Source of the DNA: Xanthobacteraceae bacterium
GTDB taxonomy: Bacteria; Pseudomonadota; Alphaproteobacteria; Rhizobiales; Xanthobacteraceae
Assembly (NCBI GenBank): GCA_030041005.1
Contig: JASHOR010000099.1
Span: forward strand, 1 to 64,000
Length of the DNA: 64,000 bases
Reading direction: 5' to 3'
How positions within the stretch are numbered: position 1 is the stretch's first letter; each line of letters opens with the position of its first letter. Made by a program: the position numbers and the translations under genes. Under the pieces are notes generated by a model. The model saw nothing but the letters and a program-made list of their open reading frames with translations, did no database searches and was not told the DNA's origin. This document shows, in pieces, positions 1 to 6,136 of this stretch.

Positions 1-275
1 CTGCGGGATCAGAGCCGGGGCGACCACCAAGCAGTCATGACCAAGTTCTCGGATTTGACGATACAGCCCGTAGCCGGTCGGACCAGCCTCGTAACAGACA
101 TGTAGTCGACCATATCGACCTGCCAATTTCTTGATGGTCCGCTCGACCGTCGCCGGCGTGTTTTCGATCTCGCCGACAAATCGCACTTCGCCCGCGCGAC
201 CGCTTCCGGCAATCGCTACCGCGTGCTTCATCTTTGCTACGTCAAAACTACAAAGGTTCCGCTATAATTCCCCAT
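1..275 (-). pseudogene. IS110-family transposase, 5' part, probably frameshifted, cut by window edge
   Basis: Read from the minus strand, codons from 231 down to 1 are open and give a typical IS110 N-terminal RuvC-like (DEDD) segment: VAKMKHAVAIA, then EVRFVGEIENTPATVE, then CYEAGPTGYGLYRQ and a truncated end at LIPQ. The expected start (ATG at 275, MGNYSGTFV) lies in another frame. One base appears to be missing near 248, so FVG and FDVAK do not join, and the first catalytic Asp (GAC just before VAKMKH) is only in frame with the downstream part. The remaining transposase, including the second domain with the conserved Ser, is outside the window. The ORF track missed it because it has no stop inside the window. 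A sequencing error, rather than a true inactivating frameshift, cannot be excluded. Family assignment is confident; the state of the gene is not. Confidence 0.75.
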
Positions 276-357
276 GGTCCGTCCTCCATGCGTGAGGCTC
301 GGCTCGGCCCGTCCGAGCAACCCTCGAATTACCGCACGAAAGGGCGGACCACCGATC
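276..357. mobile_element. Probable end region of the IS110-family element
   Basis: Non-coding stretch between the transposase start and the stop of the acyl-CoA dehydrogenase gene. It has an imperfect inverted repeat (GGTCCGTCCT at 276-285 against AGGGCGGACC at 341-350) and a small GCTCGG/CCGAGC hairpin between. IS110-group elements carry their non-coding guide (bridge) RNA next to the transposase 5' end, so this could be part of that end. The exact boundary cannot be set without the other end or an empty site. Confidence 0.35.
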
Positions 358-377
358 TCACCCGGGGAACATGACGT

Positions 378-1526
378 CTAGTGCTGGCGCTGATCGAAGC
401 GGCGCTCGAAGACGTGCTCGGCGATGCGGTTCTTCAACATCTCGATCGAGCCGCCGGCAATCATCCACCCGCGCGTGCGCCGCATGCAATATTCGACCAG
501 CGTCTCGCGGCTGTACCCCAGCGCACCCATGATTTGCACCGATTCGCTTGCCACCTCGAAGCCGGCCTGATTGCAGGCCATCTTGGCGATGGCAGTCTCG
601 TAGGCGGAGGGCAGGCCGCGATCGGCATTCGCCGCGGCGCGATAGAGCAGGAGTTGCGCGCTTTCGAGCTTCACCGCCATGTCGGCGAACTTCCACTGCA
701 ATCCCTGGAACTCGCACAGCGGACGGCCGAATTGCCGGCGCGTGGCCGCATAATCGCGCGCGGCGTCGAACGCATAGCGGCCGTAGGCAAGCGAGCGTGC
801 GGTGTTGCCCAACCGTTCGACATTGAAACCGGCCATCTGCTTTTTGAAGCCGCCCGGCCCAAGCAGGACGTTTTCCGCGGGGACGCGGCAATCGGAGAAA
901 TGCAATTCGCACCATTCCTCGCCGCTCATGAAGGCGGACGGTTTGCCGATGACAAATCCCGGCGCGCCGCGCTCGACCAGGACCGAGCCGATGCCGGACA
1001 GGCCCGGCCCGAATCGCACGTAGATCAAGAAAATCCGGGCATCGGCGCTGAAAGTGGAAAAGACTTTGCTGCCGTTGACGATGTAATCGGAGCCGTCCGG
1101 CCCCGCGCTGGTTTTAAGGTCCGTGACGGCGGACCCGGCATCCGGCTCGGTCATACCGAGACTCATGACAATGCGGCCGGCGAGAAGGTCGGCGAGCCAG
1201 CGCCGCTTCTGCGCGTCCGATGCATATTCGGCAAAGGTGCGGATCGGACCAAAATTGCCGAATTGAACCACGTCGGCGCTGCGCGGGCACGCGGCGGCGA
1301 TCTGCTCGATCGCGATCACGGCGTCCATCAGCGTGCCGCCCTGACCACCGTCCTCGCGCGGCAGCGTGATCCCCATGAGACCTTGCTCGGCGATCGATTG
1401 AGCCACGTCGAAGGGAAAGCCGGGCTGATGCGCGCGCTCAAGCGCACCGGGAGCGAGTCGCTCGCGGGCGAAGCGGCGCACCTGCCCGGCAAACAGCCTC
1501 TGCTCTTGGCTCAATTCAAGGTCCAT
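378..1526 (-). CDS. Acyl-CoA dehydrogenase family protein
   Basis: FAD-dependent alpha,beta-dehydrogenation of an acyl-CoA thioester, with electrons normally passed to ETF. The roughly 380-residue product begins MDLELSQEQRLF, a normal start for the family; the ORF track start at 1556 adds ten residues without a ribosome site, so the inner ATG is preferred. Visible family marks are the flavin/substrate segment MTEPDAGSAVTDLK, the RRQFGRPL motif and the C-terminal RTRGWMIAGGSIEMLK helix. At the usual catalytic Glu position of the medium-chain type (YEGT) the sequence reads AGGS, while an ER pair occurs in FNVERLGNT as in isovaleryl-CoA-dehydrogenase-like members, so the base may sit there (inference). 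It stands alone, divergent from the aldo/keto reductase. Substrate unknown. Confidence 0.9.
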   Translation of the reverse strand: MDLELSQEQRLFAGQVRRFARERLAPGALERAHQPGFPFDVAQSIAEQGLMGITLPREDGGQGGTLMDAVIAIEQIAAACPRSADVVQFGNFGPIRTFAEYASDAQKRRWLADLLAGRIVMSLGMTEPDAGSAVTDLKTSAGPDGSDYIVNGSKVFSTFSADARIFLIYVRFGPGLSGIGSVLVERGAPGFVIGKPSAFMSGEEWCELHFSDCRVPAENVLLGPGGFKKQMAGFNVERLGNTARSLAYGRYAFDAARDYAATRRQFGRPLCEFQGLQWKFADMAVKLESAQLLLYRAAANADRGLPSAYETAIAKMACNQAGFEVASESVQIMGALGYSRETLVEYCMRRTRGWMIAGGSIEMLKNRIAEHVFERRFDQRQH

Positions 1527-1676
1527 GGAAGAAAGTCCGCGTTGGGCCGGCTTCATCTATCGGGACTGCCGGCCATTCGAAGCATCGCCGCGTGTCACGA
1601 CGCCGCCGCCCCCCGGTCCGGCCTCCAATTGCGGCGAAGCCTCTGATAGCATTCCGACGAACGCGGCAGGTTGACC

Positions 1677-2678
1677 ATGCAACAGCGCAAATTCGGCAAT
1701 ACCGACCTTCTGGTCTCCGTCATCGGCTTGGGCTGCTACGGCATGTCGGGCGTCTATGGGCCGGCCGACGACAGTGAATCAATCGCGACGATCCAGCGCG
1801 CTTTCGATCTCGGCGTCAACTTCCTCGATACCTCGGCGAGCTACGGCCAGGGCCACAATCATCGCCTCATCGGCCAGGCAATCCGCGGCCGGCGCCACGA
1901 GGTCGTCATTCATTCCAAGAGCGGCAGCCCGCGCGACGGCAATCCGGACGGGGTGCGCGGCGGCGGCGATCCGCGCTATTTGCGCAACGTGATTGAAGAC
2001 AGCTTAAGGAACCTCGGCATCGAACGGCTTGACGTGTTCTGCATGTCGCGGGTCGATCCCAACATCGCCGTCGAGGAGAGTGTCGGCGCGATGGCCGAAT
2101 TCGCCAAAGAAGGCAAGACGCGTTTTATTTCGCTCTCGGAATGTTCCGCCGACTCGATCCGCCGCGGCAGCGCGGTGCATCCGCTGGCTTCACTGCAGAT
2201 GGAATATTCGCTGCTTTCGCGCGATGCGGAGCAGCAGGGCCAGATCGACGCCTGCCGGCAGCGCGGCATGGCGCTGATGGCTTATGGCGTCGTGGGACGC
2301 GGCATGCTGAGCGCCGAGGTGCCGCAACGCGGGCAAATGACCGCGCAGGACATCCGCACGCGGCTGCCGCGCTTCCAGGACGAGAATATCGAGAAGAACA
2401 TGAAGCTGCGTGCGGCGCTCGAAGCCCTTGCGCGGCGAAAGAATGCCACGCTTGCTCAGCTCGCCATCGCCTGGTCCATGGCGCGAGGAGCGCGCGCCGG
2501 ACTGTTCATCGTTCCGATACCGGGGGCAAAATCGCGCAAGCACCTCGACGAGAACGTCGGCGCGGTGGACATCGCGCTCACGGCGGATGATCTCTCGGAA
2601 ATCGACCGCATCGCGCCCGCCGGCGCCGCCGCCGGCACACGCTATCCGGCCGGACAGATGCACCGGTTGAACGTTTGA
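1677..2678 (+). CDS. Aldo/keto reductase family protein with altered catalytic tetrad
   Basis: NADPH-dependent oxidoreductase of the (beta/alpha)8 aldo/keto reductase superfamily, 333 residues. The start ATG at 1677 is preceded by GGCAGG at six bases; the track start (1671) is a TTG. N-terminal [22 protein letters not shown] is the standard AKR opening; DTSASYG supplies Asp and Tyr and IHSKSG the Lys of the tetrad. Where related AKRs read YYQHRVDP, this one reads FCMSRVDP, so the fourth tetrad residue, His, is Ser here (near residue 124). The C-terminal [15 protein letters not shown] segment is the usual nucleotide-phosphate loop. Cytoplasmic; substrate not predictable. It is the last plus-strand gene before the minus-strand XRE regulator. 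Confidence 0.9.
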   Translation: MQQRKFGNTDLLVSVIGLGCYGMSGVYGPADDSESIATIQRAFDLGVNFLDTSASYGQGHNHRLIGQAIRGRRHEVVIHSKSGSPRDGNPDGVRGGGDPRYLRNVIEDSLRNLGIERLDVFCMSRVDPNIAVEESVGAMAEFAKEGKTRFISLSECSADSIRRGSAVHPLASLQMEYSLLSRDAEQQGQIDACRQRGMALMAYGVVGRGMLSAEVPQRGQMTAQDIRTRLPRFQDENIEKNMKLRAALEALARRKNATLAQLAIAWSMARGARAGLFIVPIPGAKSRKHLDENVGAVDIALTADDLSEIDRIAPAGAAAGTRYPAGQMHRLNV

Positions 2679-2692
2679 TCCGCAGCAAGGCC

Positions 2693-3577
2693 CTAAGCGC
2701 CCGCCATTTTCTGGGTCATGGCGCGCATGAAGCGGACGGCGGCGGGGCCTTTGAGCGCGCTCGCCCACAGCTCCCTCGCCATCTTCTCGTGCAGCGCCAG
2801 CGCCTCGGGCGCCGACGTGATCATGGCGACACCGACCCGAATATTGGGCTCTTCGCCGAGGCGGAACGGGCTGAGCACCAGGATCTGGCGATCCGGCTGG
2901 CGGAAGATCTGAAAGCTGGTGTGCGGCAGCGTGTCGAGCACGATGCCAATCTGCACTCCGATCGGCTCATTCTCCATCAGGGTGATGAAATGCTCGGCTT
3001 CGGCGCGCGCCAGTGCCCGGCGCTGGCGGCGCAGCGCATCCGGCAGGTCGAGCCTGCCGACCAGGCCGTTGTGCAGAAAACGCTGCATCTCCGCGGCCGA
3101 AATCAGATTGACGATCGCCGGCTGCCGGCGCCGATAGCATTGTTTGCGCTGGCGCAGCACCTCCATCAACTCCTCGATCTGGGCAAGCGCCCGCTCGTTC
3201 TTGTCGCTCTCCGGCACGGATTCGCGCAACACGTCGCCGAGCGCGGCGTCGAACGCATCGGACGAAAGCACGTAGGAGATCGGCCCGGCGAGCACGATGA
3301 TGTGCTCGGCGGTCTCCTCGATCTGCCGCATACGCTCGAAATAGCTGACCGCGGAGGCGACATATTCGACGCCGACCCCGAGCAAGGTCGGCACCGAGAC
3401 CTGCAGCAGCTCGGCCAGATTCTCCAATGTCTCGATCTTGGCCAGTTCGCCCTTCTCGAACCGATAGAGCGCGGTCCGCGAAATGCCGAGCTTCTGCGCG
3501 ATTTCCTCCGCCGACAGGCCGGAGCCGAGGCGGAACGCCTTGAGGCGGTTGCCTATATCGTCGAAGCGAACGGACAT
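2693..3577 (-). CDS. XRE-family transcriptional regulator
   Basis: A 294-residue protein with an N-terminal Cro/C1-type helix-turn-helix at about residues 8-65 (LGSGLSAEEIAQKLGISRT, then ALYRFEKGELAKIETLENLA). The remaining 220 residues form a domain I do not recognise by name; it has no cupin motif and may be a ligand or protein-interaction domain. The gene ends 15 bases from the aldo/keto reductase stop (convergent) and lies downstream of, and on the same strand as, the 2Fe-2S and FAD subunits of the molybdenum hydroxylase. It is therefore a candidate local regulator of that locus (inference). Confidence 0.85.
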   Translation of the reverse strand: MSVRFDDIGNRLKAFRLGSGLSAEEIAQKLGISRTALYRFEKGELAKIETLENLAELLQVSVPTLLGVGVEYVASAVSYFERMRQIEETAEHIIVLAGPISYVLSSDAFDAALGDVLRESVPESDKNERALAQIEELMEVLRQRKQCYRRRQPAIVNLISAAEMQRFLHNGLVGRLDLPDALRRQRRALARAEAEHFITLMENEPIGVQIGIVLDTLPHTSFQIFRQPDRQILVLSPFRLGEEPNIRVGVAMITSAPEALALHEKMARELWASALKGPAAVRFMRAMTQKMAGA

Positions 3578-3588
3578 GTCAGGCGAGA

Positions 3589-3676
3589 GAGGACAGACGA
3601 CGGAGGACGGATAATCGGTCCGTTGCGCTGCCGTACTTTTTCATCTGTCGTCTGTCTTCCGCCGTCCGTCCTCCGA
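3589..3676. repeat. Inverted repeat of GACAGACGAC/CGGAGGACGG type overlapping the coxS-like 3' end
   Basis: GACAGACGAC (3592-3601) pairs with GTCGTCTGTC (3647-3656), and CGGAGGACGG (3601-3610) with CCGTCCTCCG (3666-3675). The right arm lies inside the end of the 2Fe-2S subunit gene and encodes its charged tail ([11 protein letters not shown]). The pattern looks like a purine-rich intergenic repeat that has replaced or extended the 3' end of the gene. Confidence 0.55.
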
Positions 3677-4150
3677 GCGCAGGCGCTTGGCGGCATCCAG
3701 AGCGGCAATGACGATATTCTGGTATCCGGTGCAGCGGCACAGATTGCCGGAAATACCGATACGCACCTCCTGTTCGGTCGGATCGGGATTGTCGCGCAGA
3801 AACTCGATCAGCGTCGTCAATATTCCCGGCGTGCAGAAGCCGCATTGCAGGCCGTGATTGTCGCGGAAGGCCTCCTGCAGCGGATGCAGCGTGTCCGCGT
3901 TCGGCGCAATTCCTTCGACGGTCAGGATGTCATGACCATCAGCCTGCACCGCGAGCATGAGGCAGGAGCGCGCCGAGCGACCGTCGAACAGGATCGTGCA
4001 GGCGCCGCATACGCCGTGCTCGCAACCCAAATGCGTGCCGGTGAGTCCGAGTTGATGACGGATGAAATCGGCAAGCGTCACCCGCACCGGCACCGTCTCT
4101 TCGTAGCGCGTGCCGTTCACCGTGACGGCGATCTTTCGCGTTTCATTCAT
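3641..4150 (-). CDS. Molybdenum hydroxylase small subunit, 2x[2Fe-2S]
   Basis: Electron-transfer subunit of a xanthine dehydrogenase/CO dehydrogenase-type enzyme, 169 residues. An N-terminal plant-type ferredoxin domain carries [16 protein letters not shown] followed by SCL. A C-terminal four-helix domain carries the second cluster, CGFCTPG and [12 protein letters not shown]. All eight cluster cysteines are visible. It overlaps the upstream FAD subunit by ATGA (4147-4150), so the two are translationally coupled. The last dozen residues are encoded by an inverted repeat and look like a non-homologous tail. The partner large subunit is presumably the divergent CoxL-like gene at 6133-8457, the only one in the window. 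Confidence 0.93.
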   Translation of the reverse strand: MNETRKIAVTVNGTRYEETVPVRVTLADFIRHQLGLTGTHLGCEHGVCGACTILFDGRSARSCLMLAVQADGHDILTVEGIAPNADTLHPLQEAFRDNHGLQCGFCTPGILTTLIEFLRDNPDPTEQEVRIGISGNLCRCTGYQNIVIAALDAAKRLRSEDGRRKTDDR

Positions 4151-5022
4151 GGCCGCGCTCCTCCCGCGATGCGTTCATGCGCCTTGAGAAGCGCGCGACG
4201 CGGCAATACCGTCGCCAATTGCTGGCGATAGGACGCTGGCGCGTGGATGTCCTCGATGGCTTCGAGCTTGCGCAGGACCTCGCAGATGTCACGCAGCCGC
4301 TTCTCCTCGATGACCTCCCCGATCAGCGCCCGCTCGACTTCACTCGCCCGCACCGGCGCCGGCCCCATGCCGCCAAGCGTCACCGAGGCACGCGTCACCT
4401 TGCCGCTCTTGTCCTCTTCGATCAGCACCGCCGTCGAGACGATGGCAAAATCTCCGTGCCGGCGGGCGAACTCGACGAAGGCATAGCCGTGACCGGCCGG
4501 CCAACAGGGAAAGGTCGCAGCGGTGAGCAGCTCGTCCAGTTCGAGTGCCGGCGTCATATAGGCGACGGGAAAGGCGGCGAAATCGATGCTGCGGGTTCCC
4601 TTCTTGCTGGCCACGGTCACCTTGGCGTCGAGCGCGGCGGCGAGCGTGACCAGTTCCGCCGATGGATCGAGATGGCAGAGCGAACCGCCGAGCGTGCCGC
4701 GGTTGCGCGTCTGGCGATGGCCCACCTCACGGATCGCCTCGTGCATGATCGGACAGCGCACGCCGACGATCTCGGAGAATTCGAGGTCGCGCTGGCGGGT
4801 CATCGCGCCGACTTCCAGCACGCCGTCCGGCGCCTTGATGTAGCTCAAGCCCTCGACCCGATTGAGGTCGACGATGTGATCGGGCAGCACATAGCGCATG
4901 TTGAGCATGGGCATGAGCGATTGCCCGCCGGCGAGGAGCTTGGCGTTTTCGAGACGGCCGAGCAGGTCGACCACATCGGCGACGGTGCGCGGATCGTGAT
5001 AGGAAAAGGGCGGCGGTTTCAT
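4147..5022 (-). CDS. Molybdenum hydroxylase FAD-binding subunit (CoxM-like), copy 1
   Basis: Medium subunit of the xanthine dehydrogenase family, 291 residues. It binds FAD and passes electrons between the 2Fe-2S subunit and NAD or another acceptor. FAD-loop motifs are LAGGQSLMPMLNMR at about residue 31 and TRNRGTLGGSLCHLDPSAE near residue 105; the C-terminal part is the CODH flavoprotein C-terminal domain. First gene of a two-gene minus-strand operon with the 2Fe-2S subunit (ATGA overlap). A second, diverged CoxM-like gene (5279-6136) is head to head with it across a two-hairpin repeat. Having two FAD subunits with one small and one large subunit is unusual. Confidence 0.92.
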   Translation of the reverse strand: MKPPPFSYHDPRTVADVVDLLGRLENAKLLAGGQSLMPMLNMRYVLPDHIVDLNRVEGLSYIKAPDGVLEVGAMTRQRDLEFSEIVGVRCPIMHEAIREVGHRQTRNRGTLGGSLCHLDPSAELVTLAAALDAKVTVASKKGTRSIDFAAFPVAYMTPALELDELLTAATFPCWPAGHGYAFVEFARRHGDFAIVSTAVLIEEDKSGKVTRASVTLGGMGPAPVRASEVERALIGEVIEEKRLRDICEVLRKLEAIEDIHAPASYRQQLATVLPRRALLKAHERIAGGARP

Positions 5023-5106
5023 CCAGGTTGCTTTATCGCGGTCTTTTGACTCTGTGCCGAAAACGGTGCATCAGTTCAAAAACATACGTCAATCCCAATC
5101 TTGATA

Positions 5107-5275
5107 CTAGTGGAGCGGATTTAGCATTCGCTCCGCACTTGGCCGCAGACTCATGAAGCGAATGTCAAACCCAAAAGCTCCCGTAGAACTGGTATCTGCT
5201 GGTGGCCCGTTTGATTCTGACATTCGCGTGAGAGCGCACCGAACCCGCCCGCGAATGTCAGAATCGGATCACTAG
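5107..5275. repeat. Two-hairpin dispersed element, copy R1
   Basis: Bounded by CTAG at both ends (5107-5110 and 5272-5275). First hairpin: 5111-5132 with 5157-5181 (GCATTCGCT against AGCGAATGT, imperfect outer stem). Second hairpin: GATTCTGACATTCGCG (5213-5228) with CGCGAATGTCAGAATC (5250-5265), a perfect 16 bp stem. It fills most of the space between the divergent FAD-subunit genes. The same architecture recurs at 28652-28814 and 53342-53507 with co-varying stems. Confidence 0.85.
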
Positions 5276-5278
5276 CCG

Positions 5279-6136
5279 ATGAAGCCAGCGGCCTTCCGCT
5301 ACCACGCACCCAAGACAGTGGACGAAGCCGTGGCGTTGCTCGCGGAGGTGGCGCCGCTGGACGGACGCGTGCTTGCCGGCGGGCAGAGCCTGGTGCCGAC
5401 CATGGCGTTCCGGCTGGCCAAACCTGCGCACCTCGTCGATATCAACGGGGTTGAGGCGCTCGATCGGCTCGCGGTCACGAACGGAAAGCTCGTCATCGGC
5501 GCCTGCGTGCGCCACGCGACGTTCCACCGCCCGGTCTGCCATGGCCCCCTTGGCCAGCTCCTGAGCGAGGTCGTGCGCCACATCGCCCATTATCCGATCC
5601 GCAATCGCGGCACGTTTTGCGGCAGCCTGGCCAACGCCGACCCGGCCTCGGAATGGGCCTTGGTGCTGGCGGCGCTTGATGGAGAAGTTGTGGCCAAAAG
5701 CGTGCAGGGCGAGCGCGTCATTGCAGCGTCCGAGTTTTTCAAGGGCATCATGACGACCGCGCTGCGCGATGACGAACTTCTGGTCAAGGCGCAACTGCCG
5801 CTGCTGGCGCCCGATACGCGCTGCGGCTTCTACGAATTCAACCGCCGCGCCGGCGACTTTGCGCTCGCTGCGGCGCTCGCCGCCTACCGCCTCGAAGACG
5901 GCAAGATCGTCGAGCCGCGGCTGGCGCTCGGCGGAGTCGAGTCAACACCGCGACGCATCGCGGAAGCCGAAGGCGTTCTGGCCGGCGCCGAACCGAGCGA
6001 CAAGGTCTTCCGTGCCGCGGCGGCGGCCGCAGCGGCCGCGGTCGATCCGCTGGAGGATAGTGTCAACAGCGCGGAATTCCGTCGCGATCTCGTTCTGGCG
6101 GTGGCTCGCCGGGCATTGGAACGCGCGGCGGCATGA
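5279..6136 (+). CDS. Molybdenum hydroxylase FAD-binding subunit (CoxM-like), copy 2
   Basis: A 285-residue CoxM-like flavoprotein with LAGGQSLVPTMAFR and IRNRGTFCGSLANADPASE, the two FAD-contacting loops of the family. The start ATG at 5279 lies only four bases after the right CTAG of repeat R1, so the leader is essentially repeat sequence. The stop overlaps the large-subunit start by ATGA (6133-6136). Similarity to copy 1 is at family level only, so this is not a recent duplication. Which FAD subunit serves the single 2Fe-2S and large subunits is not decided by sequence. Confidence 0.92.
   Translation: MKPAAFRYHAPKTVDEAVALLAEVAPLDGRVLAGGQSLVPTMAFRLAKPAHLVDINGVEALDRLAVTNGKLVIGACVRHATFHRPVCHGPLGQLLSEVVRHIAHYPIRNRGTFCGSLANADPASEWALVLAALDGEVVAKSVQGERVIAASEFFKGIMTTALRDDELLVKAQLPLLAPDTRCGFYEFNRRAGDFALAAALAAYRLEDGKIVEPRLALGGVESTPRRIAEAEGVLAGAEPSDKVFRAAAAAAAAAVDPLEDSVNSAEFRRDLVLAVARRALERAAA

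Noticed and set aside
5107-5275. Reading the repeated hairpins as a CRISPR array
   Set aside because: Only two hairpins per locus, no regular direct repeats or spacers, no cas genes.
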